64,000 nucleotides of DNA from Pseudomonas sp. HMWF032 (GCF_003060885.1 NZ_QAIG01000013.1:298712-362711); one strand, 5' to 3'; shown: positions 1 to 7,392, numbered from the stretch's first letter. The notes: a model not told the origin generated them from the sequence alone. Made by a program: numbers and translations.

Positions 1-6
1 TCTTTC

Positions 7-255
7 ATGATATTCCTGGCACTAACACGTAAAGGTTATGAAAGTTACCAAAGCATTAGCAATATTTCGGCTTGCTTGCTCTGGCTGTCTGCAGGAATAT
101 TATCTAAGGCAGAACTCGCAGCACTTAGACAGTCGGGCTTAGCCTTTTCAGACTTTAGCTATGTAATTGAGCCTAACGATAAAGAAGCAATTTCATGCGC
201 AATCCATACCATCAAAGAACATCATCCAGATGAAACGGTATGGGTAGAGTCATGA
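7..255 (+). CDS. Cassette 1: hypothetical protein, possibly partial
   Basis: An 82-residue reading frame from the ATG at 7 to the stop at 253-255, inside the first and left-truncated cassette. The frame is open to the window edge, so the true start may lie upstream, and no ribosome binding site is visible in the six bases before the ATG. The product has a hydrophobic stretch around residues 20-32 (ACLLWLSAGIL) and a charged C-terminal half; I recognise no domain. Its attC begins 42 bases downstream. As for other cassette genes, expression probably depends on the integron promoter far to the left or on a local promoter I cannot identify. Confidence 0.55.
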   Translation: MIFLALTRKGYESYQSISNISACLLWLSAGILSKAELAALRQSGLAFSDFSYVIEPNDKEAISCAIHTIKEHHPDETVWVES

Positions 256-297
256 AACATAGAAATTTACATGTGTTCGACTATCAATTTCGGTACA

Positions 298-373
298 GCC
301 TAACAAATGGTTCAAATCGTTCGCTTCGCTCACTGGGACGGGCTAAAGCCCGCCCCTTAACCAAACGTTAGGC
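298..373 (+). repeat. attC site 1 (76 bases, Pseudomonas type)
   Basis: Starts with GCCTAAC at 298-304 and ends with GTTAGGC at 367-373, an exact complement. The interior holds the TTCGCTTCGCTCAC and GGGACGGGCTAAAGCCCGCCCC imperfect palindromes. The recombination point is between G367 and T368. Confidence 0.93.
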
Positions 374-378
374 ATCAC

Positions 379-819
379 ATGAAGCTCATCATTTCATCCA
401 TAGCTATAACGTTAATTTTAACTGGGTGCATTCCTTTTCCTCGGTATATCACAACCCAACCAGACATAACTATTCAAGTAAATGACCAGGCTGGCATGCC
501 TATACCTGACGCAAATATATTAATAATCAGCGCATTTAATCCTCACAGAGTCTTACACAAGAAAAGCACCCTCATCACTGACTCGCATGGAATAGCAAAG
601 CTAAGCAGAGAAGCTGAGTGGGAAATTATGTATCCATTCATGCTTCACGGAGTACGCTACTTTTATTGGTCGTGGTGCATCAGTAAAAACGGGTACATTA
701 GTTCATCAAATGAAACCCGGGAAATTTCCCTAAGCACGACTACCACTCTCAAAAAAGGGGAGTCAACTAAATGCAGCAACGATCAAGGCTATATCCTGAT
801 AGGTAACCAGCCTAACTAG
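379..819 (+). CDS. Cassette 2: putative lipoprotein
   Basis: A 146-residue product starting at the ATG at 379, six bases after the attC core. The N-terminus is a lipoprotein signal peptide: a Lys, a hydrophobic stretch, then the lipobox LTGC with Cys at residue 17, so the mature protein should be lipid-anchored. The rest includes a segment resembling a carboxypeptidase-regulatory or Ig-like fold (IQVNDQAGMPIPDANILI, then TDSHGIAKLS), a pattern common in exported proteins of unknown function. The stop lies within the R'' arm of its attC, a typical compact cassette layout. There is no clear ribosome binding site. No specific function can be given. Confidence 0.75.
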   Translation: MKLIISSIAITLILTGCIPFPRYITTQPDITIQVNDQAGMPIPDANILIISAFNPHRVLHKKSTLITDSHGIAKLSREAEWEIMYPFMLHGVRYFYWSWCISKNGYISSSNETREISLSTTTTLKKGESTKCSNDQGYILIGNQPN

Positions 820-886
820 TGGTTCAAGTCGTTCGCTTCGCTCACTCGGGACGGGCTAAAGCCCGCCCCTTAACCAAACGTTATGT
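810..886 (+). repeat. attC site 2 (77 bases, hybrid core)
   Basis: GCCTAAC at 810-816 and GTTATGT at 880-886. The right core does not match the left because in an integrated array it belongs to the next cassette, whose own left arm is ACATAAC at 1410. This mismatch is direct evidence that cassettes 2 and 3 were joined by site-specific recombination. Confidence 0.92.
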
Positions 887-913
887 GCCAGCTGATTTTT
901 TGGGGAATGATTG

Positions 914-1405
914 ATGCCGAGCAAAAGTCTAAACTCACGTATACCAGCTTATAAGTCCGCATTCTCCAGTGGGGAACTCCAAAAGACCTACCAAGACCTG
1001 GTTGGCATTGTCCAAAATCTAAGAACTGAATTCTCTAAGAAATACAAAAGCGAATTCTTGATTGCCAATGTGTTGCATGGTTACATAGATTTCACGTACT
1101 TTTACTTGCAAAACAGCTATCTCAAGAAGAAAAAGCTAAAGCTTGCGATTGTCTTCAACCACAAAAATGCAAATTTTGAACTGTGGCTCCTTGGGCAAAC
1201 AAAGGATGTACAGATTCTCTATTGGAGAAAACTAAGAGAAGTGAAGTGGGTCAATAAGGAGGTAATGCCAGAGTATTCAATTTTCGAAGCCCCACTACTT
1301 TTGGCCCCAGACTTTGATAGTTCAACAAAGCTATCGGAGTCCATTCACACTCAATTTGAATCCCTGTCGCAGGAGATATTCAACACGCTGGAGGCATACG
1401 AATAA
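914..1405 (+). CDS. Cassette 3: DUF7000-like hypothetical protein
   Basis: A 163-residue product. I chose the ATG at 914 over the TTG at 911 because GGGG at 902-905 sits eight bases upstream. The protein is rich in Lys and aromatic residues. It contains SELQ/KTYQDLVGIVQNLRTEF, then a core DFTYFYLQNSYLKKKKLKLAIVF and FELWLLGQTKDVQILYW. From memory this layout matches the DUF7000 family of small cytoplasmic proteins of unknown function, but I could not check it. Its composition (AT-rich, many AAA/AAG codons) differs clearly from the core genes to the right. No signal peptide or membrane segment is visible. Confidence 0.72.
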   Translation: MPSKSLNSRIPAYKSAFSSGELQKTYQDLVGIVQNLRTEFSKKYKSEFLIANVLHGYIDFTYFYLQNSYLKKKKLKLAIVFNHKNANFELWLLGQTKDVQILYWRKLREVKWVNKEVMPEYSIFEAPLLLAPDFDSSTKLSESIHTQFESLSQEIFNTLEAYE

Positions 1406-1409
1406 TGCC

Positions 1410-1460
1410 ACATAACACTGCAGTCGAGAGGGACGGCCGCCCCTCACTTCCACGTTAGAG
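1410..1460 (+). repeat. attC site 3 (51 bases, short atypical type)
   Basis: ACATAAC at 1410-1416 and GTTAGAG at 1454-1460, with the interior GAGAGGGACGGCCGCCCCTC as a short stem. It lacks the TTCGCTTCGCTCAC interior of sites 1, 2, 4 and 6, so this cassette came from a different cassette pool. Confidence 0.85.
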
Positions 1461-1471
1461 CTCATTCACTC

Positions 1472-2020
1472 ATGCACATACCAGCCCTCATCATCATTGA
1501 TATGCAGCGTGGAATGCTCGAACCGTCAGCAGGCGCTCGCAACAACCCGCATGCAGAGCAAGCAATCGCAATTACGCTGAAAGCATGGAGAGAAGCGAAG
1601 GCACCGATTGTTCATGTGCGTCACATCTCAAGAACACCTGGCTCTCCGTTCTGGCCTGGGCAGCCTGGTGTTGAGTTCCAAGAAGAACTACAGCCATTAA
1701 ACACCGAGCATGTAGTTGAAAAGAACGTCCCGGACGCATTCATTAACTCCGGGCTTGAGCGCTGGCTTCGGATCAGAGGCATCGAAACCATTGCAATCGT
1801 AGGTGTGAGCACCAACAATGCTGTCGAAGCAACAGCGCGTACAGCAGGTAATCTTGGTTTTCAAACTTATGTGGCAGCGGATGCAACGTTTGCATTCGCA
1901 AAGCCCGACTACAACAGAGTTCTACGTAGCGCTGAAGAGGTACATGCTATGGCATTAGCGAATCTTCATGGTGAGTACGCAACAGTCGTCACAACCACCG
2001 AGTTACGAAAGGCCCTCTAA
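1472..2020 (+). CDS. Cassette 4: isochorismatase-fold hydrolase lacking the catalytic Cys
   Basis: A 182-residue member of the isochorismatase/cysteine hydrolase family (nicotinamidase-like alpha/beta fold). The start is the ATG at 1472. The Asp of IIIDMQ (residue 10) and the Lys of VVEKNVPDAF (residue 84) fill two positions of the usual Asp-Lys-Cys triad. The third position, normally Cys in a G-x-x-T-x-x-C-V motif, is Ala117 here (GVSTNNAVEATA). Some family members, including true isochorismatases of the PhzD type, work without this Cys, so the protein need not be dead, but amidase or nicotinamidase chemistry is unlikely. The stop codon lies inside the left arm of its attC. Substrate unknown. 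Confidence 0.88.
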   Translation: MHIPALIIIDMQRGMLEPSAGARNNPHAEQAIAITLKAWREAKAPIVHVRHISRTPGSPFWPGQPGVEFQEELQPLNTEHVVEKNVPDAFINSGLERWLRIRGIETIAIVGVSTNNAVEATARTAGNLGFQTYVAADATFAFAKPDYNRVLRSAEEVHAMALANLHGEYATVVTTTELRKAL

Positions 2021-2091
2021 CAACTGGTTCAAACCGTTCGCTTCGCTCACTCGGGGTCGGTTAAAACCGTCCCCTTAACTTAACGTTAGTC
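2015..2091 (+). repeat. attC site 4 (Pseudomonas type)
   Basis: CTCTAAC at 2015-2021 pairs with the GTTAGAG at 1454-1460 that begins this cassette. The right core is GTTAGTC at 2085-2091. The interior carries TTCGCTTCGCTCAC. Confidence 0.9.
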
Positions 2092-2117
2092 ATCTTCACC
2101 CTATAGGAAATTGTCAG

Positions 2118-2657
2118 ATGAAATTGTTAGCATTTGCAGCCAGTAACAGTAAACAGTCTATAAACAAGCAGTTGGTAACATATGCCGCAAGCCTCCTTGA
2201 AGGTGCTGATGTCGATATCTTAGATTTGAACGACTATGAACTGCCATTGTTCAGTATTGATAAGGAAAAAGAGCTCGGCAATCCTGATTTGGCAAAGGCA
2301 TTTGTGTCAAAAATTGCAGCTTCTGATGTGATCATAATTTCTTTTGCTGAACACAATGGCGCCTACAGTGCAGCCTACAAGAACCTGTTTGATTGGTGCT
2401 CGAGAATTAATACAAAAGTATTTCAAGACAAGCCTCTTGTTTTGCTTTCCACGTCACCAGGCGCACGCGGAGGCGCCAGCGTTCTGGCCTTAGCAACGAC
2501 CTCTGCTCCTCATTTTGCCGGCCGTGTCCAAGCCAGTCTTTCTATTCCAAGCTTTAACGAGAACTTTGATGTCGAGCGCGGCATGCTTATTAACGAAGCG
2601 TTGAACGACCGATTGATTGAGGCTGTTAGGGGGTTGAAGAATTTGCCAAACGGCTAA
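2118..2657 (+). CDS. Cassette 5: NADPH-dependent FMN reductase family protein
   Basis: A 179-residue flavodoxin-like protein of the NADPH-dependent FMN reductase (FMN_red) family. Residues 3-20 form the first beta strand and phosphate-binding loop (LLAFAASNSKQSINKQL). The segment AEHNGAYSAAYKNLFDW near 78-94 matches the conserved [PA]-E-[YH]-N-G motif followed by a K-N-x-x-D-W helix. LLSTSPGARGG near 109-119 is the third flavin-contacting loop. Such enzymes reduce FMN, quinones, azo dyes or metals using NAD(P)H in the cytoplasm; the actual substrate is unknown. TAGGAAA at 2104-2110 is a plausible ribosome binding site for the ATG at 2118. The stop overlaps its attC. Confidence 0.88.
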   Translation: MKLLAFAASNSKQSINKQLVTYAASLLEGADVDILDLNDYELPLFSIDKEKELGNPDLAKAFVSKIAASDVIIISFAEHNGAYSAAYKNLFDWCSRINTKVFQDKPLVLLSTSPGARGGASVLALATTSAPHFAGRVQASLSIPSFNENFDVERGMLINEALNDRLIEAVRGLKNLPNG

Positions 2658-2706
2658 CAACATCCAGCGGCGGCGCTCTGCGTCGCCGCTGATGTTGACG
2701 GTAAGC
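2652..2706 (+). repeat. attC site 5 (short, degenerate right core)
   Basis: GGCTAAC at 2652-2658 followed by the arms AACATC and GATGTT around a GCGGCGGCG...CGTCGCCGC stem. The right simple site reads GTAAGC rather than GTTAGCC, so the site may be recombination-poor. The interior differs from both the Pseudomonas-type sites and site 3. Confidence 0.72.
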
Positions 2707-2722
2707 TTACCAGGAGGAAACC

Positions 2723-3031
2723 ATGGACGACGCAGCTTACGAACAACTAGAAGCTCTTTGTGCGGACTTCCAAAGGCAGTGGATCGTCTTACTACGGGAC
2801 AGGCTTAAAAAGCACAACATACCTAACGACATCGCCAAATCAATCTGTGGTGAATTCAGCTTCGACTTATCAATGCTTTTCGATCAAGGCGAGATCGATT
2901 ATCAAGGCGATAGTTTCAGGCCATTTGTCGCTTTCACAGACGATGCTGAACAGCCAGCACTTATTGTTGAACCTAACGGCCCTCAATTCCATGAATATGC
3001 GTTGGGTACGACTGACGAGGCCTATGAGTAG
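2723..3031 (+). CDS. Cassette 6: hypothetical protein
   Basis: A 102-residue acidic protein starting at the ATG at 2723, preceded by a strong AGGAGG at 2711-2716. This is the clearest ribosome binding site in the array. The sequence has an amphipathic N-terminal half (EQLEALCADFQRQWIVLLRDRLKKHNI) and an Asp/Glu-rich C-terminus. No signal peptide, membrane segment or known domain was recognised. It lies 17 bases after attC 5 and its attC begins seven bases after the stop. Confidence 0.72.
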   Translation: MDDAAYEQLEALCADFQRQWIVLLRDRLKKHNIPNDIAKSICGEFSFDLSMLFDQGEIDYQGDSFRPFVAFTDDAEQPALIVEPNGPQFHEYALGTTDEAYE

Positions 3032-3037
3032 CAAACG

Positions 3038-3113
3038 GCCTAACCAGTGGTGCAAAGCATTCACTTCGCTCGCTGGGACACGCTCCAGCCGGCCCCTTAA
3101 CCAAACGTTAGGC
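3038..3113 (+). repeat. attC site 6 (76 bases, Pseudomonas type)
   Basis: GCCTAAC at 3038-3044 and GTTAGGC at 3107-3113, with a diverged interior (CACTTCGCTCGCTGGGAC) and the shared right arm CCCCTTAACCAAACG. Confidence 0.92.
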
Positions 3114-3174
3114 CATATGCAAAGAATGCTCTATCTCCGCATCATTTCATTTTTTAATACATCAGGTGATAACC

Positions 3175-3570
3175 ATGCTGAAAGGAAGTTGCTGCTGCGG
3201 AACCATCAGGTTCACGCTATCTAGCCCCCCAACAATGATGGGCACTTGTTACTGCACGCGCTGCCGCAAGGTCGGCGCCACCACATTTGTATTCGTCAAG
3301 CGCGATTCTTTTGAATTACTCTCAGGCGCAGACGCCATATCCACATACAAGCCAGAAGCACCCTACCAATACAACCGTTGCTTTTGCTCCCATTGCGGCA
3401 CAGCGCTTGGTGAAATCACATCCCTTGAAGAGTCTTTTCCGGTTGCGGCCAACTGCTTCGATGACGAGCTTAAGATCACGAATATGTTTCATGAGTTCGT
3501 AAAAGAAAAGCCGAGCTGGTATGGCATCTGTGATGAGGCGAAACAATTCTTAGAGCATCCTCACCCGTAG
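3175..3570 (+). CDS. Cassette 7: GFA/CENP-V-fold zinc protein
   Basis: A 131-residue member of the GFA (glutathione-dependent formaldehyde-activating enzyme-like, CENP-V) family. I chose the ATG at 3175 because AGGTGA at 3164-3169 is correctly spaced. The zinc ligand pattern is complete: GSCCCG (Cys6-8), CYCTRC (Cys25, 27 and 30) and CFCSHCGT (Cys69, 71 and 74). Most family members have no proven activity; formaldehyde-glutathione adduct formation is known for only a few, so no specific role is claimed. It is the last cassette gene of the array, and its attC is degenerate. Confidence 0.88.
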   Translation: MLKGSCCCGTIRFTLSSPPTMMGTCYCTRCRKVGATTFVFVKRDSFELLSGADAISTYKPEAPYQYNRCFCSHCGTALGEITSLEESFPVAANCFDDELKITNMFHEFVKEKPSWYGICDEAKQFLEHPHP

Positions 3571-3627
3571 TGCCATGCAGCAAAACTGAGAACGGTGAAT
3601 TCTGCTATCGGCGCAAACCGTGGCGCG

Positions 3628-3690
3628 GCCTAACTGCATTAAAAACCGCCCACGTCGCTCACTGACACGGACCAAAGCCCCACGTTCAAC
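3628..3690 (+). repeat. attC site 7 (degenerate, end of array)
   Basis: GCCTAAC at 3628-3634 and an imperfect right core GTTCAAC at 3684-3690. The interior keeps CGTCGCTCACTGACACGGACCAAAGCCCC, a decayed copy of the Pseudomonas-type attC. No further attC follows. Confidence 0.7.
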
Positions 3691-3855
3691 TGCCCGAGCA
3701 GTCGTGTACCGATACCCTATTTACTAACATGGACGCCCCCAGCAAGCGGATTTGACCTATGAAAATTCAACTTAATAGCCGTCTGCCCTCACGTAACGCT
3801 GGATATATATTTTTAACCCATCGTGAATATTCAAGAACATGACCAGGGAATCAAT

Positions 3856-4255
3856 ATGGCAGCCATGAGCAAAGGCATTCACCATCTTGGTTTGAGCGTT
3901 TGCAACCTTGAGGAGAGCGCCCAGTTCTTCATTCAGCAACTGGGTTGGCATGAAGTTAAAAGAAACCCGGATTACCCAGCAATTTTTGTCAGCGACGGTA
4001 CCGTGACGCTGACTCTCTGTGTCGACCAAAGCCATCGCCCCGGTTGCATTTGATTGGCACGCCAATGTGGGTTTACATCATTTGGCATTGCTCGTTGAAA
4101 GTGAGGCGCAACTTGAGGCGCTGCACAGGCACCTGATCCGTTCTGGCACTCGTGTTGAGTTTTCGCCTGACTGGGTGAAACAAGGCCCGGCGCAACATCT
4201 TATGTGCTTCGACCCCAGCGGCATTCGTATTGAGTTCTTCTGGCCGGGTGTGTGA
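3856..4255 (+). pseudogene. Frameshifted VOC/glyoxalase-family gene
   Basis: Two reading frames together make one vicinal-oxygen-chelate (glyoxalase/bleomycin resistance-like) domain. The first begins at the ATG at 3856 (AGGGA at 3844-3848) and gives SKGIHHLGLSV through SDGTVTLTL. The second gives STKAIAPVAFDW, NVGLHHLALLV and FDPSGIRIEFFWPG up to 4255. The switch is at about 4018-4021 (CTCTGTGTCGACC). Removing the T at 4020 restores CTC TGG TCG ACC, that is TLTLW-S-T-K, and the family normally has TLTLW there. One inserted base therefore explains the break; a sequencing error is the alternative. Both metal-ligand regions (first HHLGLS, last IEFF) are otherwise intact, so the lesion looks recent. 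I read the GTG at 4019 as part of the broken gene, not a second start. Confidence 0.8.
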
Positions 4256-4480
4256 ATACCCGTGATCAGCCGATCCATCCAGGCCAATGACTACTGCCAA
4301 GCCTGGCGCATACCACGCTCGCTGCAAGCTGGACCAAGCCCCTCGATAAGCGAGCCGAACGGCATGCACAGCTGCAGAGCGTGCAACGCGCTCATCTGAA
4401 GCCCGCCTCAGCGCGCAAGACTTCGCGCCGAAAACCCGGATAATGGCGGCCATTTGTTCAGCCCGTATTCGGTATGCCCC

Positions 4481-6679
4481 ATGGAAATCAAGGTCAACTT
4501 TCTCGACAACCTGCGTCTCGAAGCCAAGTTCGATGATTTCACGGTAATCGCCGACCAGCCCATCCGCTACAAGGGCGATGGCTCGGCGCCGGGGCCGTTC
4601 GACTACTTCCTCGCATCCTCGGCGCTGTGCGCGGCCTACTTCGTCAAGTTGTACTGCCAGACGCGCAACATCCCCACGGATAATATCCGCCTGTCGCAAA
4701 ACAACATCGTTGACCCGGAAAACCGCTACCAGCAGATTTTCAAGATTCAGGTCGAACTGCCAGCGGACATCTCCGACAAGGATCGCCTGGGCATTCTGCG
4801 TTCCATCGACCGTTGCACGGTAAAGAAGGTGGTGCAGGCCGGACCGGAGTTCGTGATTGAGGAAGTGGACAACCTCGACGCCGATGCCCAGGCGCTGTTA
4901 ATGCCGGCGCTGACGGCCGGCGAAGGCACGCGCATTCTTGGCAAGGACCTGCCGCTGGAAGAAACCATCGCCAATATGTCGGCCATCCTTGCCGGCCTGG
5001 GCATGAAGATTGAGATCGCCTCCTGGCGCAACATCGTGCCCAACGTCTGGTCGCTGCATATCCGCGACGCGCAGTCGCCGCTGTGCTTCACCAACGGCAA
5101 GGGCGCGACCAAGGAGAGCGCGCTGGCCTCGGCGCTGGGCGAGTTCATCGAGCGGCTGAACTGCAACTTCTTCTACAACGACCAGTTCTGGGGCGAGGAG
5201 ATCGCCAACGCCGATTTCGTCCATTACCCCAACGAGCGCTGGTTCAAGCCGGGGCCGAAGGATGCGCTGCCGGATGAGATCCTCGACGAGTACTGCCTGG
5301 CCATCTACAACCCGGACGGTGAACTGCGCGGCTCACACCTGTACGACACCAACTCCGGCAACAAGGCGCGTGGCATCTGCTCGCTGCCCTTCGTGCGCCA
5401 GTCGGATGGCGAGACGGTGTACTTCCCGTCCAACCTGATCGAAAACCTGTTTCTGAGCAACGGCATGAGCGCCGGCAATACCCTGGTAGAAGCGCAGGTG
5501 CAGTGCCTGTCGGAAATCTTCGAGCGGGCGGTCAAGCGCGAGATTCTGGAGAACGAACTGGCCCTGCCGGATGTACCGCAGGCGGTCCTGGCCAAGTACC
5601 CCGCCATCGTTGCCGGCATCCAGGGGCTTGAGGCGCAAGGCTTCCCGGTGCTGGTCAAGGACGCTTCCCTGGGCGGCGAATTCCCGGTGATGTGCGTGAC
5701 CCTGATGAACCCGCGCACCGGCGGCGTGTTCGCCTCTTTCGGCGCGCACCCAAGCCTTGAGGTGGCGCTGGAGCGCAGCCTCACCGAGCTGCTCCAGGGC
5801 CGCAGCTTCGAGGGCCTCAACGACCTGCCGCCGCCAACCTTCGAGAGCCAGGCGCTGAGCGAGCCGAACAACTTCGTCGAGCACTTCATCGACTCCAGCG
5901 GCGTGGTGTCGTGGCGTTTCTTCAGCGCCAAGGCCGACTACGAATTCGTCGAATGGGACTTCTCCGGCGCAGGGGCTGACTCCAATGCCCAGGAAGCCGC
6001 GACCCTGTTCGGCATCCTCGAAGGCATGGGCAAGGAGGTGTACATGGCGGTGTACGATGACCTCGGCGCCAATGCCTGCCGCATCCTGGTGCCGGGCTAC
6101 TCGGAAATCTACCCCGTTGAGGACCTGATCTGGGATAACACCAACAAGGCCCTGCTGTTCCGCTCGGACATCCTCAACCTGCACAGCCTGAGCGACATGC
6201 GCCTCAAGTCCCTGCTCAAGAGCCTGGAACACTGTGAGGCCGACGATTACACCGAGATATCCACACTGATCGGCATCGAATTTGACGACAACACGGTGTG
6301 GGGCCAGTTGACCATCCTTGAGCTGAAGCTGCTGATTTACCTCGCCTTGCAGAAATTCGAAGAGGCCAAGGAACTGACCGAAGCCTTCCTGCAGTACAAC
6401 GACAATACAGTCGAACGCGGCCTGTTCTATCAGGCCCTGAACGTCGTGCTGGAAGTGCAACTGGACGACGACCTGGCGCTGGACGATTACGCGACCAACT
6501 TCCGCCGCATGTTCGGCAACGAGCGGATGGCGGCGGCCATCGGTTCGGTCAACGGCAGCGTACGCTTCCATGGCCTGACCCCGACCAGCATGAAGCTGGA
6601 AGGTCTCGACCGTCATCTGCGCCTGGTGGAAAGCTACAAAAAACTGCATGCAGCCAGAGCACGGGCAGCGGGACGCTAA
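4481..6679 (+). CDS. ycaO: OsmC-YcaO fusion protein (S12 methylthiotransferase accessory protein family)
   Basis: A 732-residue protein with an N-terminal OsmC-like domain (about residues 1-140, including PIRYKGDGSAPGPFDYFLASSALCAAYF, with Cys near 47) fused to a YcaO domain (about 160-560, with TNGKGATKESALASALGEFIERL, the ATP/Mg-binding type helix, and EAQVQCLSEIFERAVKREI). A C-terminal helical part follows. YcaO enzymes use ATP to activate amide bonds. E. coli YcaO is linked to beta-methylthiolation of ribosomal protein S12 but lacks the OsmC part; the fused form is known from pseudomonads and vibrios. I chose the ATG at 4481 because homology begins MEIKVNF; an upstream TTG at 4454 is possible. 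No clear Shine-Dalgarno sequence. A small TIGR03643-type gene follows after 35 bases. Confidence 0.9.
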   Translation: MEIKVNFLDNLRLEAKFDDFTVIADQPIRYKGDGSAPGPFDYFLASSALCAAYFVKLYCQTRNIPTDNIRLSQNNIVDPENRYQQIFKIQVELPADISDKDRLGILRSIDRCTVKKVVQAGPEFVIEEVDNLDADAQALLMPALTAGEGTRILGKDLPLEETIANMSAILAGLGMKIEIASWRNIVPNVWSLHIRDAQSPLCFTNGKGATKESALASALGEFIERLNCNFFYNDQFWGEEIANADFVHYPNERWFKPGPKDALPDEILDEYCLAIYNPDGELRGSHLYDTNSGNKARGICSLPFVRQSDGETVYFPSNLIENLFLSNGMSAGNTLVEAQVQCLSEIFERAVKREILENELALPDVPQAVLAKYPAIVAGIQGLEAQGFPVLVKDASLGGEFPVMCVTLMNPRTGGVFASFGAHPSLEVALERSLTELLQGRSFEGLNDLPPPTFESQALSEPNNFVEHFIDSSGVVSWRFFSAKADYEFVEWDFSGAGADSNAQEAATLFGILEGMGKEVYMAVYDDLGANACRILVPGYSEIYPVEDLIWDNTNKALLFRSDILNLHSLSDMRLKSLLKSLEHCEADDYTEISTLIGIEFDDNTVWGQLTILELKLLIYLALQKFEEAKELTEAFLQYNDNTVERGLFYQALNVVLEVQLDDDLALDDYATNFRRMFGNERMAAAIGSVNGSVRFHGLTPTSMKLEGLDRHLRLVESYKKLHAARARAAGR

Positions 6680-6714
6680 GCCCGCACAAGCGCATCAACA
6701 GATGGAGGTACAGG

Positions 6715-6966
6715 ATGCAGCCGTCAGCAGATGAGATGTCGCGGATAATTGAAATGGCCTGGGAGGACCGCACGCCCTTCGAAGCCATTGCGCTGCAATT
6801 TGGCCTGTCTGAAGCGCAGGTAATCGCCTTGATGCGCCGCGCCCTCAAGTCCGGCAGTTTCAAACTCTGGCGAGCGCGGGTCAGTGGCCGACAGACCAAA
6901 CACCTGAAACTGCGCGATACGCGCGTGAGTCGCGGCTATTGCCCGACGCAATACAAACAACGTTAA
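6715..6966 (+). CDS. TIGR03643/DUF2805 family small protein
   Basis: An 83-residue basic protein preceded by GGAGG at 6704-6708. The N-terminal half (IEMAWEDRTPFEAIALQFGLSEAQVIALMRRALK) looks like a helix-turn-helix, followed by FKLWRARVSGRQTKHLKLR, the sequence signature I associate with the TIGR03643/DUF2805 family. This suggests nucleic-acid binding, but no function is established. It is 35 bases downstream of the OsmC-YcaO gene and probably co-transcribed with it. Confidence 0.82.
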   Translation: MQPSADEMSRIIEMAWEDRTPFEAIALQFGLSEAQVIALMRRALKSGSFKLWRARVSGRQTKHLKLRDTRVSRGYCPTQYKQR

Positions 6967-6978
6967 AGCACAGCCTGA

Positions 6979-7312
6979 TCAGACTGCAGAAGCCAGCACC
7001 GCCTGGTTGCGACCACTGTGCTTGGCCTTGTAGAGCAGACGATCAACCTGTTCGAGAAAGCTCTGTGGCTGATCGGATGGACCTGGCGTCGGGGTGCCAA
7101 CGCCCAGGCTCAGGGTCAGCAAAGGGCCGACGTGGGAATGGGCGTGCTGGATGTTCTGCTCACGGATCAGCTGACGGCACCGCTCGGCGACCTGAGCCGC
7201 AGCCTGGGCACCGGTTGCCGGCGGCAGCAGAGCCGCCGAAGCGGGCCATCAGGTGACGCGGGCGTACAGCGGCCGCGCTCAAGGCCCGGCCAACACTCCG
7301 CAGGCAATCCGG
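6979..7312 (-). pseudogene. Remnant of a GGDEF (diguanylate cyclase) gene
   Basis: On the - strand, conceptual pieces give DCLRSVGRAL, PRHLMARFGG, then in another frame LLTLSLGVGTPTPGPSDQPQ and FLEQVDRLLYKAKHSGRNQAVLASAV, ending at a stop at 6979-6981. This is the C-terminal half of a GGDEF domain in the right order. The signature itself is lost: the sequence runs ARFGG and then breaks frame near 7235-7245, where EEF/DEF should be. No start or N-terminal half is present beyond about 7312. It is therefore a truncated, frameshifted fragment that cannot be a cyclase. Confidence 0.75.
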
Positions 7313-7392
7313 ACGGCTGATAGCTGAGGTTTAACCACGATCAGCGGACGGCGCAACATTGGCCAGGCTGACTGGCCAGTGCTGCCGCAGAA

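Larger units (their letters stand above)
1..3690 (+). mobile_element. Integron gene-cassette array (distal part, 7 cassettes)
   Basis: Seven short genes, all on the + strand, are each followed by an imperfect inverted repeat bounded by simple sites of the form RYYYAAC and GTTRRRY, the hallmark of attC recombination sites. The strand-exchange points after the G of GTTRRRY put cassette boundaries near 367, 880, 1454, 2085, 2700 and 3107. Four sites share the TTCGCTTCGCTCAC-type interior and CTTAACCAAACG-type right arm typical of Pseudomonas chromosomal integrons; others are shorter and unlike them. Cassettes are AT-richer than the chromosome to the right and their functions are unrelated. The array continues left of the window, where attI and the integrase gene would be expected. 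After 3690 no further attC is visible, so this is the old end of the array. Confidence 0.9.

Noticed and set aside
2760-3224. 154-residue frame in cassettes 6 and 7
   Set aside because: It crosses an attC site and overlaps two better-supported cassette genes; no ribosome binding site.
1-3690. CRISPR-like array from regularly spaced repeats
   Set aside because: The repeats are attC sites: spacing is gene-length, units are diverged imperfect palindromes with GTTRRRY cores, and no cas genes are present.
4019-4255. Separate small gene starting at GTG 4019
   Set aside because: It is the second half of the VOC domain of the frame starting at 3856; one base restores the whole.
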